In this document: positions 1-10,606 of the stretch, piece after piece | Numbering within the stretch: position 1 is the first letter of the stretch | How the letters are laid out: every line of letters begins with the position of its first letter | Assembly (NCBI GenBank): GCA_963971425.1 | Contig: OZ020516.1 | Span: 1,364,001 to 1,428,000, forward strand | Source: Bryoerythrophyllum caledonicum | Lineage: Eukaryota; Streptophyta; Bryopsida; Pottiales; Pottiaceae | Direction: 5' to 3' | Length of the DNA: 64,000 bases | The notes under the pieces: generated by a model | Database searches by the model: none | Told to the model about the DNA's origin: nothing | The model's input: only the letters and a program-made list of their open reading frames with translations | Position numbers and translations under genes: made by a program

Positions 1-204
1 TCTGGACAAGGTTGGTGGCTGGAAGGTACAAGAAAACCCCTTAGTTAGATTTAGTCAGGGTTGTTCGGCCGTCCGTCCGTCCGGTAGTGTCCGTCCGATA
101 GAGGCTGCTATCCGTCCAATAAGGGTCAATCCTAGTTTGACCATGACTCGAGGTAAATCAATTTACCCACTGCCACGAAGGCGACTACGTGGCTGACACG
201 TCGT
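1..204. other. Left edge, no gene seen
   Basis: No coding region is supported here. Positions about 66-120 carry several short GTCCG repeats. The GC-rich array that follows is in reverse orientation, so if it is a promoter module its gene would lie to the left, outside the window. Confidence 0.5.
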
Positions 205-655
205 CAATAGGGTCGCGCGCGTGCGGACAGGGGGGCGGGCGCGTGAAGAGGTCGAGCGCATACGGAGATGGGTCGAGCGCATACTGAAGGAGCCGAGCGC
301 GTGCGGATATGGGCTGGGCGCGCACTGAAGGGGTCGGGCGCATACAGGGGAGGACCGGGCGCGTACTGTGTTGGGCCGGGCGCGTACAGGGGTGGACCGG
401 GCGCGTACTGTAAGGGGCTGGGCGCGTGTAGGGAGGACCGCGCGCGTAACGCCAGTGTCCGGGCGCGCGCGGTGAAGGGCCGGGCGCATACTTGGAGGGG
501 CTGGCGCGTCCGGCCAAAGTCGCGCGCGTTCGTAGAGGGGCTGCGCGCGTTCGTGGGGGAGGACTAGGCGCGTTCGTAGAGGGGGTTGGGCCTGGAGCGT
601 GGCCTTTGGAGTCGCGCGCGTACGGGTATTGAATTTAAGGGTCGCGCGCGCTCTC
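205..655 (-). repeat. Degenerate ~21-bp GC-rich tandem array (type I)
   Basis: About 19 imperfect units of 20-21 bp, each built around GGGCGCGTAC followed by a short G-rich spacer and GGACC or GGGCC. It is the reverse complement of the CGCGCCCGGCC arrays found upstream of the + strand genes between 4 and 16 kb. Long open frames run through it on both strands, but they are Arg/Ala/Pro repeats produced by the unit itself. By analogy with the other arrays it would serve a minus-strand gene to the left of the window; this is inference. Confidence 0.85.
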
Positions 656-821
656 TCACTTCTTAACATGCATGAGCTTTATATCGCAATGTGTATGAAA
701 AATGTTAATCTTTTATTTATCACGAGATGGGCAAAAAGCACCGTTACATCACAATGCTAGTACGTATTGCAAAATGATCAACAATTGAAACCTTCACTAT
801 CAATACGCTAAGTCAAAATAT

Positions 822-2197
822 CTATATCTCATAGCGGAAGCAAGCGTCCGGAACTTCAAAGTTGAATGGTTTAGCCATTAGCTCGTCAACCACTTTGCAA
901 AGTGTTGGACGTTTGAGAGGATCTCGCTCCAGTAATTTCCCGATCTTCACTTGAAAAGCTGCGTAGTTGACGGTTGATTTGAAGAATGTTGAGTCAGATT
1001 CTTTCTCCCAAATCGCTCTAGCCATCCACCCAACGGAGTACGAATCGGCGAGCTGGGTGTATTGGTGACGCCGCTGCATCACATCCAAGGCCGTTTCCGA
1101 ATCTTGTGGGCCGAATTTGTAAAACAACTCTGGAGCTACCCAATGTCGTCTACAGCGTTGATTGTTCAGCTTTGTGTCTGTCCGAAATCCATATTTTGAT
1201 GGCTCTTCGTGTAATACTCGGCTCGCAATTCCCCAATCACTAACGCCTATGAAGACGGATCCTGGTTTCTCTGGAGGAAAGTGGAGAAGCACGTTTGTGG
1301 GAGCGATGTCATTGTGAATGACATTTGCCTTGTGGACTTGGGCCATGGTGCACATCAAAGCCCAGGCAAGTCTTGCTCTATTCTTCTAGAAGGCTAAGAT
1401 TTGTGTTGTATCCTCCGCCAAAATATATGGAGCTGAAAGGATTGAGTTGCTCGAAGCCACCGGATTTGCCTTTGAATCGACGGTTTTAAAATGGGCCCAA
1501 CTACCACCATTCCACCATAATGTGTACGCCTCCATATACTTTGTATTCACCGCCCAAAACTTTATAACTCCTGGGTGTGCAACATGACATATCATGGCCT
1601 CGTGAGACCGTTGTCTAAATTTTTCCTTCGGATGAGACGCCGTTGGCATTTTCCCGGCAAACTCCATATATGCCGAAATGGCTCGCACACTCACGATGCA
1701 GAGCTTCCGAACCTTTCCGTATCCACCAACGGCGTCATATCCGGAAAGTCCATAAACTCCGATATCTTCTGGAAGAAATTGCACGCTGTGCAACATATGT
1801 GCCTCCATGGCTGACTTCATCGTTTGTTCATTCCAAGGCATACCTCTCGTACGAGAGCTTGAAAACCGGCCGATGGTGGTCTTCACACCTTCGAGGAACT
1901 TGTGGAGTTCCAAATCTTGTGGCTGATGTAGGCCCCCGCGAGGTTTTTTCACCTCACAATCAAATACATGCGATGCATTACTCGTACATTGAGTGATTAC
2001 TCTCTCCATGAATAAGGCATAGTGATACATGCCATATGCATCCTTGAACGATTCAGAACTCTCCAGAGCGCGCTCGAATTTCGACTGGAGGTCGGCCTGT
2101 AAGCACATGATTCTTGGCTCTCCCTTCTCCAAATAAACTTAACGGAATCGCACCACGTCAATTTCACACCATCGACGGTAGTATTGTATTGCCACAC
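822..2197 (-). pseudogene. Protein-kinase-like pseudogene
   Basis: One reading frame from about 2132 to 822 shows the subdomains of a eukaryotic protein kinase in order: glycine loop GGYGKVRK, catalytic loop HNDIAPTN, a DWG in place of DFG, the APE motif in HWVAPELF, the subdomain IX Asp in ADSYSVGW, and the final Arg in ERDPLKRP. The N-terminal ~150 residues match nothing I recognise. The frame is broken by one TAG at 1386-1388 between the N-lobe and the catalytic loop. The first ~65 bases (2133-2197) are open in another frame, suggesting an indel or an exon boundary; no start is secure. With a DWG motif and a poorly defined N-lobe lysine, activity would be doubtful even without the stop. 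An alternative is a functional gene with a short unseen intron over the TAG. Confidence 0.75.
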
Positions 2198-2354
2198 CTC
2201 GAAGAAATGCGGTATATTCCTGTAGAGTGATTTTTCACCACTCTAATAAAACACCCAAGTGTACCCACACCTCATAGGATTCGTTACGGGGATGATCATA
2301 TGCCTAGTTTTAAGTAATTGGGGATTAATTGTGTTGTTAAAGCTATCTTTTTGG
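2198..2354. other. Short AT-rich spacer
   Basis: No coding signal. It separates the kinase pseudogene from the CTTAAG-rich stretch. Confidence 0.4.
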
Positions 2355-2993
2355 TTAATTCTTAAGGTTATCTATCTATTTTTTAGGAAATTAGGGTTGT
2401 TAGCATCGCTCTTAAGGGATCCACAAACAAAGTTTAAACCCCAAGGATCTCTCGTGCCTTAAGACGGAACATTAGTCCTTTTAAGATTGTGCTTATGCCA
2501 CTAATCCTTAAACACTTGCCACACTGGGCTAATGGAAGTTTCCATTAAGTCTCATTGCATTGGTTCTTTAATTACAATCTTTAAGAATTCAAATTCTTAC
2601 CTCATGCAAAAACGCTCCACTTTTCACGTCCGTGCACTCGGTCCACGTGATCACGTTCTTAAGACAATGGTTAGTCTCAAAAATCCCATACACAAGTTAA
2701 CTTAAGTCTTAAGGAGTTTCAGCTCTTAAGTCTTCACTTAAGTTCACTTATCCACACTTAATTCTTAAAGACTACGGTGCTCTACACTTACTTCTACCGT
2801 TTAGTCTTTAAGATCTCTGATTGGTTCTTAAGGCTTCCTTCTCGGTCGTGTCCATATTCTTAAGGACACAGTCTCTGGCCCCTTAGTTCTTAAGCACTCA
2901 CTTACTCACTTAGGCTTGATTCTTAAGAACCTGCACTGTCTAGACCAATTCAGCCCTACAGTGTTCTTAAGTTTCTATCTTTAAGTCTTCTAG
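2355..2993. repeat. CTTAAG-rich stretch next to the assembly gap
   Basis: By eye I count about 13 CTTAAG hexamers in about 640 bp, often as TTCTTAAG, together with near matches such as CTTTAAG. No larger repeat unit is obvious and no gene is seen. The stretch runs straight into the N gap, so the assembly may have failed in a longer version of the same repeat. Confidence 0.7.
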
Positions 2994-3193
2994 NNNNNNN
3001 NNNNNNNNNNNNNNNNNNNNNNNNNNNNNNNNNNNNNNNNNNNNNNNNNNNNNNNNNNNNNNNNNNNNNNNNNNNNNNNNNNNNNNNNNNNNNNNNNNNN
3101 NNNNNNNNNNNNNNNNNNNNNNNNNNNNNNNNNNNNNNNNNNNNNNNNNNNNNNNNNNNNNNNNNNNNNNNNNNNNNNNNNNNNNNNNNNNNN
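2994..3193. other. Assembly gap (200 N)
   Basis: Exactly 200 N characters. Open frames that cross it are artefacts. Confidence 1.
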
Positions 3194-3881
3194 CACACAC
3201 AAGGTCCACACCCAGGACCATAGTAGTTAGGGTATTTCCCTAACTCATTCCATGAAGAATAAATATACAATGCATTCATGCATAGGAATTTTATCCACAA
3301 TTAATACCTAATGCATGCACTTGCATTTACAACACACAATGTCAAGTTTATTCAATGAAGTTCACATATTATTGCAATTATACATATGACTCAAGTCACA
3401 CACAAGACTCTACACATGCAAATTCAATAACAATTATATATTCATATATAAAATTAAATACTCTTACAACATTAAGAGTCATCAACTAGCTTTTTCACCT
3501 AAAGCTAGGGCTCACTCCAATCTTCCTCCAAGGAATTTCTTTGGTAATGGCAAAGAATGCTAAAAATTCAAGCTAGTCATTCTACTCAACACCCAAGAGG
3601 TACACTTCTTGGCAAGAGATTTTTCCTATTATTAACCATTAAGATTAATTCCACTAAATCTTCACATCTGTTCATATCCATTCATGAAAAGGTACACCCT
3701 ACCCAAAAGGTGTGAGTTCAATCATTTTCCCATTATTTCCTATTCCTTGGATATGAATAGGTATTTTCCACTTCATTAACTACTTAGTGTAGACTTAATC
3801 ATTATTTTTTTAATTCTCTATATACCTACAACCCTTTTTACACTTAATTTTCAGAAAAAATCTATTTTTGTCATTTTGGCT
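3194..3881. other. AT-rich DNA, no gene seen
   Basis: Low-complexity CA- and TA-rich sequence with no frame that looks coding. Nothing homologous to other parts of the window was noticed. Confidence 0.5.
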
Positions 3882-4079
3882 CTACAACTCCTTTGGTGGA
3901 TAACCGGCATCCTTCTCGTGCACAGACATTTTTTGCTTCGCCCTTTTCGATGGTGCCTTCGGTGCATCGGAAGGATTGCGGCTCGACTCCGCAACACTAG
4001 CAGGTCGAAGCTCTGATGCATCTGGAGCATCTAAATCAACATATGCGGGCCGCTTCCCAGTATTACGATCAGTGGCCAT
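3882..4079 (-). CDS. Short hypothetical ORF
   Basis: An ATG at 4079 opens a 65-codon frame rich in Ser, Pro, Lys and Asp, beginning MATDRNTGKR. It has no recognisable domain. Upstream on the minus strand is an AT-rich run containing TTTTATAAAATTATAG, which could act as a TATA element. It may be a first exon, a remnant of a mobile element or chance; composition alone gives weak support. Confidence 0.25.
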   Translation of the reverse strand: MATDRNTGKRPAYVDLDAPDASELRPASVAESSRNPSDAPKAPSKRAKQKMSVHEKDAGYPPKEL

Positions 4080-4264
4080 TGCAACAATCACAACCCTACA
4101 CAAACTATAATTTTATAAAAAATATCAAAACCTCCCCCGGAACCAATGTGTGGTGGCCCCCCTCTTAGTTCCTAGCAAAGTACGAATAGTACTAGGACAA
4201 AGAGCCACTTGAGAAGAGCCTATGTGATTGATATTAGAATCTGTTCCATTTACAGTAAAATGGA

Positions 4265-4725
4265 AATCCCTGCCCGCGCATGCGCGTCTGCATGCGCCTG
4301 ACCAAGACGCCACGCGCCCGGCCCTCCAGAAACGTGTCCGGCCCTCCAGAAAACACGCCCAGCCCTCCAAAGAACGCGCCCGACCCTTCAAAGAACGAGC
4401 CCGCACCGTAACCGAGTAGAACCTGTTCCCCTCGAATAGAGCCTGTTCCTCCACGAATAGAGCTTGTTCCCGCACGGATAGAGCCCGTTCCCGCATGCGC
4501 CCTGTCCGTTCCCGTTCGCGCCAGGCCTGTTCCCGCACGCGCCCGGCCCAAATGTCCACGCGCCCCACCATGGATCCTACGCTCAAGGCCCCAATCCCTT
4601 CGCCCGAGACCCCGAAACGTACGCGCGAGACCCCAACATATGCGCCCGCTCCCCATACGGCATGCGCACGTTCCCCATGCAGCGTGCGCGCCCGGCCCAC
4701 TAGTATAAATAATCGTGCGCGCCCA
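4265..4725 (+). repeat. Type I GC-rich array upstream of copy A
   Basis: Degenerate 20-21 bp units of the form ACGCGCCCGGCCC plus a variable A/T-containing tail. The middle third is more diverged, with CCCG and GTTCC spacing. The last units flank a TATA box, so the array sits directly at the putative promoter of RING-family copy A. Confidence 0.85.
4704..4711 (+). promoter_or_regulatory. TATA box of copy A
   Basis: TATAAATA lies inside the 3' end of the array, 282 bp before the ATG at 4993. The same array-TATA-ATG order recurs upstream of copies B, C, E and hAT copy 1. Confidence 0.55.
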
Positions 4726-4992
4726 ACCCATCTCACAAACTCCAATTGGAAATCGTGGCCTTCAACTATCTTTTTAAGGTGGGTGATTGCGTGATCTTCG
4801 ATTGGGGCTCCAGATTTGCACACATCCATACGACATATTGCATCACCGCATCGATCACCGTTCTAATTAATTAACATTGCTACCTTGGATTATTTTGAAA
4901 TCCAAAGTGGTAATTTTTGTTAGTTTTTCTTTCTGATAGAGCTTAGCGTAGTTAACAAATATTTTGGTAGATTTTTTTTACAGTGTTCGGCT

Positions 4993-7488
4993 ATGGAGAG
5001 TGAGAGTGAGCCGGATGCCCAACAACAGCCACCAATGTCCACCGCGCAGAGGAAGAGGGAGAAAGACAGAGATAGGGTGAGGCACGGGAAGCTCCAGAAG
5101 AAGCGGATGCACGTGTTCAACAATCCAGCGAAGATTGCATTCGTGGGTTGGCAAGATGAGCCATCGCCGTGGTCGTCTGTCACTTGCGAGGATTACATCG
5201 AGTAGTGCCATTTGTCGAAGATGTTTCCTCCACATCGCCATTTAATAAATCGTCGCGCAAACAAGGCGAATTTGAAGTATTGCATCAATGAGGCGTTTCG
5301 AGCTCGTGCCCTCCAAGTTCACCAATACTTATACGAGCTCGAATTCATGCCCCGCAATGATTGTCCCCTCTATCACGCTCGCATGGTATATGCGGAGGTC
5401 GTTCTCAATAAGCGAGTGGATTGGAGGACTGTGCGGAAAACTCCCAAAATGCCGAGGGTGTAGATGCATGCCAATATGCCTAGGGAGCAACATCCAGTGT
5501 ATCCTTTAACGGCACTAGGGCCACAGAATCTTCTCTAGTGGCATCTGAGTCCGAATTCAGTGTTTCCTTTTACGGCACTAGGGCCACAGAAAACGGATGG
5601 ACCAGAAGAAGTAGCTCCAGTAGAGTCAGATTCATCACCGGATTCGGACTCAGATGGACGTGTAGGTCGACGTTCATCGACTTCTCTAGTGGCGTGTGCG
5701 TCACGGAAAAAGCGCCAATGAGTGAAGCTCCATCAAGCACGACGTCTACTGGTTCAAGGAGGTGGCCAGGTAGATTTACCAATCGTAAATCTTGTTGGCG
5801 ATGATGAACCCGCCGCGAGGCTTAAGGGTGTTGGGAGATGAAGAACCCATCCATGTTGTGGATGAAATGCCAATGATGGATGTCGTAGTCACCACTTCCA
5901 ACACCAGGCATGTAGCATCAGGGTCCGGAAATACGACCGTCGATGCTCACCAGGAGTTATTGGACACTATCAACTTGAAGGATGAGATGATTCAACGTCT
6001 CTAAGAAGAGATTGAAAACCTCAAGCTGCAATCCAGTGAAAAGGGTGATATTATCACCAAGCAAGCAGCCGATATAGAAGAGTTACGTCGAGAACGTGTT
6101 GCTAGCCAGGCTGATATTGGCGAAGTTGCTCGAGGTGTATACGAGACAATGATCGCCAATGTTATTAGCAACATTACTAGCTGCTTGCCAAAGACCCCGA
6201 CAAGACCACCGCGTCACCGCTTCGCTAGTCGTCCGTTGGATTTTCTACCGCCGCCGATTGTAGCAGCACAGCCGTTCGTAGATTCCATCGACATCGAGGA
6301 TTCTTTGTCATTTTCCCCAGCTAATCCAAACACGGAACTTGTTCAGCTTCGCACTGCAACGACATCCTTCGAAAAAGGATTAGATCGGTGCGCGAGCAGT
6401 ACTATCAATGGAAGGTGGCATGCATCTTGAATATTGACCGTGTGAGGCAAATGGCAATAGAATTCAAGAAGATTGACAACGAATATCTGACGAATAATAC
6501 GCGCCGTGACTTTGGACTCACATCTGGGGCATACATCGACGAGATGTTTCCAACTGAATTGCCTCTGTTGCCTGATGGTAAATCTATTGACTAGGCAAAG
6601 TTGGAGTGGGACCACGCAGAGGCTATGTCTTCTCATGCCCTTCAACCAAGCGGAAACGTGGCACCACGCAAATTATGGCCAACACTAACAAGCTTCACGC
6701 AAAATGAAGATGCTTGCCTGGTTTGTTTAAATCCTTTCGGGCCAGAAGGTGCATATGGTCTTGGCACGTGTCGGTGTTTATACCATCCGATGTGTTTGCT
6801 AGGTGGTATCTTGACACGTAGATTTTGTGCAAAGTGTAGAGCACCATTTCATAAGCGCTTGTATGAAGTGTTTGGCCTCACCGCCTACATGCCACGTAGT
6901 TGGGAGCTGAACCCGGAGAATGCGCCTGGGGATGCCTATGCTCAAAAGTGGGGAGAAGATTTGGTGTGGAATTGGCCTGCGCAGTGCCACCAACTACATA
7001 GGTCCAGTGTAAGCACGCAATTTGGTTGGGAAAATGACCACCAAGAAATTGTATGAGTGGCCAACAAGCTCATATCGGGAACCACCGCGGACCATGTTGG
7101 TAAACGAAACTTCTTCTACCAAGTCATGGGCGGATATTGGGAAGTTAGGCGGAAGGTATTTCAATTCGGGCGACGTCTAGATGGGAAACTATGGAATCAC
7201 CAGGGACGTGTGGTGTCAGAATTGGGAGAGGCCACTGATCTTGACCTTCGCAATGCGTTGCAATGGGAAGAATCGCAATGGAAGGAAACTTGGAAGGAGG
7301 AAGCTATTGATTTCCTTCTTGAGGAACATAGTCCGGCCACTATGAAGACTCTCAAAGCACTTCGGAACTCCGAAATGTTACGTGCTCTGGTAAACGCGGA
7401 TGGGCCTCACCGGAGGACGCAAGCGGCTCGTAGATTATTGGATGATGGGGCCTCAGGAAGTGGTGAACCAAGTGGAGTTGATGCGTGA
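4993..7488 (+). pseudogene. RING-finger family protein, copy A (decayed)
   Basis: An N-terminal domain of about 160 residues shared with copies B-E starts at the ATG at 4993, with motifs RMHVF, AFVGW, PWSS, YIE-CH, NKANLKY, RMVYAEVVL and VDWRT. An acidic Ser/Asp linker and a coiled-coil segment follow, then a RING finger near 6715-6840 with spacing C-x2-C-x14-C-x-C-x2-H-x2-C-x10-C-x2-C, and a C-terminal ~150-residue region shared with copy E. A RING suggests a ubiquitin ligase, but substrate and partners are unknown. The frame is broken by TAG 5203-5205, TAG 5461-5463, TAA 6001-6003, TAG 6592-6594, TGA 7054-7056 and at least two frameshifts between 5720 and 6430. Comparison with B, C and E shows Trp was lost at 5203 and 6592. 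A 34-bp direct repeat (starts 5495 and 5558) lies in the linker. Confidence 0.85.
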
Positions 7489-7689
7489 TGAAGATGAGTA
7501 TAGGCAAATAGAATGCAAGATGAAAGCATATCATTTATAACCATTTTGTATGTTGCGAAATTTCCATGTGCAATATAAATATAAGGACATCTTTAAAGCA
7601 TTGACCGAATTCTTGCATCTCCTTTGAAACATTGAAATTAGTTTGAAACATCTAAGATAATTCAATTTGCAAGATAGGAACTTTCCATG

Positions 7690-8285
7690 GTCCCTGTTCG
7701 CGCGCACCCTGCCCCACAGCGCACGCGCCCGGACCAAATTTCAAGCGCGCCCGGTCCCCATTTGCGCACGCACTGACACTATCCGTGCGCGCCAGGCCCC
7801 CATTTACGCGCGCCCGGCCCCAAAGAGTGCGCGCCCGGCTTCAAAAGGCACGCGCCCGGATCCTATTCGCACGCGCCCGGGCCCACAGCGCACGCGCTCG
7901 GCCACAGTTCGCGCGCGCCCGGACTCAGAGCGCATGCGCCCGGTCCCCATTCGCGCGCGCACTGTCACTATTCGTGCGTGCCAGGCCCCCATTCGCGCGC
8001 TCCCGGCCCCAAAGAGTGCGTGTCTGGCCTCGAAAGGCACGCGCCCGGCCCCTATTCGCGCACGCGCGGCCTCAGAGCGCACGCACTGTCACTATTCGTG
8101 CGCGCCTGACCCCCATTCGCGCGGGCCCAACCCCAAAGAATGCACGCCCGGCCTCACAGCGCACGGGCCCGACCATGGATTGCACGCGCCCGGCCCCATT
8201 CGCACGCGCGTGACCAGTCTGTTCCTCCTACCGAGACCATGATTGGTACGTACGAGACCGTCCCATCTCGTACGCGCGCGGCCTA
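7690..8285 (+). repeat. Type I GC-rich array upstream of copy B, with higher-order repeats
   Basis: About 28 units of 19-23 bp with core GCGCGCCCGGCCCC. A larger block beginning CACTATYCGTGCGYGCC recurs at about 7775, 7964 and 8088, so the array has a higher-order period of about 190 and 124 bp on top of the 20-bp unit. Open frames across it are repeat artefacts. Confidence 0.9.
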
Positions 8286-8304
8286 TAAGGGCATGGGGCC
8301 TTGC

Positions 8305-8310
8305 TATAAA
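8305..8310 (+). promoter_or_regulatory. TATA box of copy B
   Basis: CTATAAATT follows the end of the array by about 20 bp and precedes the ATG at 8490 by 180 bp. A second weaker CTATAAGG lies at about 8282. Confidence 0.55.
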
Positions 8311-8334
8311 TTTGGAAATTGTGGCACGATGGGC

Positions 8335-8450
8335 CCATTTCCCAGGCGCTTTGGCATGCAACTGCCATGTGGCGGCTGCTTGCTAAGCACTATTGGGAAG
8401 TGGGTCCCAGTATCTATCGACATCCCTTTTCATCCTGGTGTCTATTGACA
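8335..8450 (+). promoter_or_regulatory. Conserved 5' leader shared by copies B and C
   Basis: This stretch is clearly homologous to 10480-10565 upstream of copy C, sharing GGCGCTTTGG, GCAACTGCCA and TGGCGGCTGCTTGCT. It lies between the TATA box and the start codon and so should be 5' untranslated RNA. The conservation while the upstream arrays differ suggests common descent of the transcribed unit. Confidence 0.6.
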
Positions 8451-8489
8451 CCCTTTTACTCCCGGTGCCCCTTCACGCTAGTTTCAAGC

Positions 8490-9443
8490 ATGGACTCAAG
8501 TGGGCCTTCTGAGATTCGGGCTTCCGAGAAGAAAATGAAGAAACGAGAGTGTGATGTGGGACAAGTACGCAACCACAAGCAGAAGAAACGCATTCACATA
8601 TTCATCGATGGTGAGCTGAAGGCATTTCGAGGTTGGGGAGATGTACCAAACCCGTGGACATTTACACAGTGTGCAAAGTACATTGCCTGGTGTCATTTGG
8701 GACAAATGTGGCCGCATTCGCGGTATTTGCAACTTCGAAAATACGACAAGGATAATTCAAATTACTGCACCAATGAAGTATTCAAAGAACGGTGCATCCA
8801 AGCGTACCAGCACATCTACAACACGGCAAAGGTTCACCGGAACGAGGTGAATCTATCCATTTTACGTATGGTGTATGCTGAGATTATACTCCGAGTAGTA
8901 GTCGATTGGAGGACGATAGAAATACAACCAAACTCCAAGATGACACCAATATCCACGGCGTCACTACCAATAGAGCGCAAGTTTCTGGGCGAAGCTCTAG
9001 GAAAAAAGGCGAAGGAGATTGAAGTTCCAAACGAGGAAGTCGTGTGGTCAGACACTTCCAGTGACGACTCGGACACTGGATGCGACCCATCTATTCGCAA
9101 GGAGATTGAGGGCTTTATTAAATGCCATTGGCTAGATTCTGCCCTCCAAGAAACACCGACAGTTGGAGAAGATTCCGGCAAGGAAGAAGATCAAACTGAG
9201 ATGGACGCGGTTGCATATGAGAACATCAATGAAAACCTAGAGTCTTCTGATGATGTTCCAATTGGACGAGAGGCTCATCTTCAACTTCTTGCTAAATATC
9301 AGCAGAGTTTACAAGAAAATAAGAATCTGGTAGAAGAAGCCAACCGCAACAAAGAAGAACTTCAAAAATTACGCGCTATACTCCAAGAAAAGGACAATCA
9401 GATCCAGGAATACGCGAAGTTGGTGTTTACTTTAAAGTCGTAG
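8490..9443 (+). CDS. RING-family short paralogue, copy B (N-domain plus coiled coil, intact)
   Basis: A 317-codon frame without lesions. The ATG at 8490 has A at -3 and G at +4 and begins MDSSGPSE; the open frame extends upstream only through a non-ATG start. Residues ~30-165 are the family N-domain (KKRIHIF, AFRGWG, PWTF, WCHLGQMWP, RCIQAYQHIY, RMVYAE, VDWRT). An acidic Ser/Asp segment with SDTSSDDSD and a C-terminal coiled coil of about 60 residues (heptads in QSLQENKNLVEEANRN) follow. The RING and C-terminal region of copies A and E are absent. A possible poly(A) signal AATAAA lies at about 9636. Function is unknown; lacking the RING while keeping the coiled coil, it could in principle dimerise with RING-bearing relatives (inference). 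Confidence 0.75.
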   Translation: MDSSGPSEIRASEKKMKKRECDVGQVRNHKQKKRIHIFIDGELKAFRGWGDVPNPWTFTQCAKYIAWCHLGQMWPHSRYLQLRKYDKDNSNYCTNEVFKERCIQAYQHIYNTAKVHRNEVNLSILRMVYAEIILRVVVDWRTIEIQPNSKMTPISTASLPIERKFLGEALGKKAKEIEVPNEEVVWSDTSSDDSDTGCDPSIRKEIEGFIKCHWLDSALQETPTVGEDSGKEEDQTEMDAVAYENINENLESSDDVPIGREAHLQLLAKYQQSLQENKNLVEEANRNKEELQKLRAILQEKDNQIQEYAKLVFTLKS

Positions 9444-10309
9444 AATTTGATAGCAATGGAAGTATTGCCATGAATGATAAACGGGCAATTTTGTAACATT
9501 TTGAAATCATAGACCTTGTGAATTTTGTAAATTGCACTTCATTTGTAAATGGCTTTAGTTCAAAACAATATTGTTTATCTCTGACGTTAATCAAGTTTGT
9601 ATGGTTCAGCATGTTTTATAATTTGGCTAGATGTAATAAAGTGAATGTTCTATACAGTCTTGTATACGTTTAAATTATATATTTGATGAATGTGTTATGA
9701 TCTTCCATAACTGTACAACTTCATGCACCCTAGTCAATAAATTAAATTCACTTTTGTCTAATATTTGATAACCGACTACAATAGTCTATAGTATCATCGA
9801 GAATTTTTTTGTAGTGGAATTTATATCATGTGTTGAAGAATAAAACTTAAACTTTTGTCTCAAACATGTCAATCATAAGACTAAACAATAAAAATCATGT
9901 TACTTTCTTGCATAATAAATGATTTGGGATGTAACAAAATCCTCAATATTAATGCAACATTATTATTCTTGGTTGAATTATATGTAACTAATTGCAACGG
10001 CCTTCCACATGATAAGAGATGGCATTCTACCATACAAATTATCCATATTATATCTTAAAATGAGTAAAAGTTTGCGGAACAAATCATCGAGCATGCTAAT
10101 TGAAGGTACTAACTCTCCCCAAAAAAATTATTAATTAAGCATAAGTATTGTGTGCCTAAGTAAGTATCAGTATTGTATAAGTAAGTATAAGTATTAAGTA
10201 TTGTATGTAAAAGTATAAGTATTGAATAAGTAAGTATAAATTCAAGGCACTAGGTTATAAGTAAGTAGAAGTATTGTATGTCAAGTTCACGGCACAAGTT
10301 CAAGGCACA
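9444..10309. repeat. AT-rich spacer with AAGTATAAGTATTG repeats
   Basis: No gene seen. From about 10138 to 10275 there are imperfect tandem copies of AAGTATAAGTATTGTAT and AAGTAAGTATAAG. The rest is AT-rich 3' flank of copy B. Confidence 0.5.
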
Positions 10310-10436
10310 CCCCTCTCGCACGTAGCCCTCCAGCATTCGCGCGCAGCCCTCCAGCGTACGCGCCCGGCCCTCCAGCGTACGCGCGCACCCCTCGCGCGTA
10401 GGCGCGCCTCTTGGTCGTATGCGCCCGCCAGAGGTC
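10310..10436 (+). repeat. Type I GC-rich array upstream of copy C
   Basis: Six or so units of about 20 bp with cores such as CGCGCCCGGCCCTCCAG and CGCGCAGCCCTCCAGC. It is the shortest array of this type in the window. Confidence 0.8.
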
Positions 10437-10446
10437 ACTAATTTAC

Positions 10447-10454
10447 TATAAATA
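10447..10454 (+). promoter_or_regulatory. TATA box of copy C
   Basis: TATAAATA begins about 12 bp after the array and ends 153 bp before the ATG at 10607. Confidence 0.55.
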
Positions 10455-10606
10455 TGAGATTTCAAAGTTACGGACTCCACTTCCTAGGCGCTTTGGTCTG
10501 CAACTGCCACGTGGCGGCTGCTTGCTTGGCACTTTTGGAAAGTTTTTTACGGTGTCTATTGAGACCTTTGTATTTTGCCACCTTCGTATTCCTCCACCTC
10601 GTCACC

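Noticed and set aside
163..669. Long minus-strand ORF over the first GC-rich array
   Set aside because: Arg/Ala/Pro repeats with ~7-residue period are what a 21-bp unit encodes in any frame; no start context or homology.
2956..3300. ORFs crossing the N gap
   Set aside because: They are open only because N codons are not stops.
7667..8242. Long plus-strand ORFs over the array of copy B
   Set aside because: Same reason; open frames exist on both strands and follow the repeat unit.
7690..8285. CRISPR-like array
   Set aside because: Units are degenerate, spacers are not unique and constant in size, and the DNA is eukaryotic.
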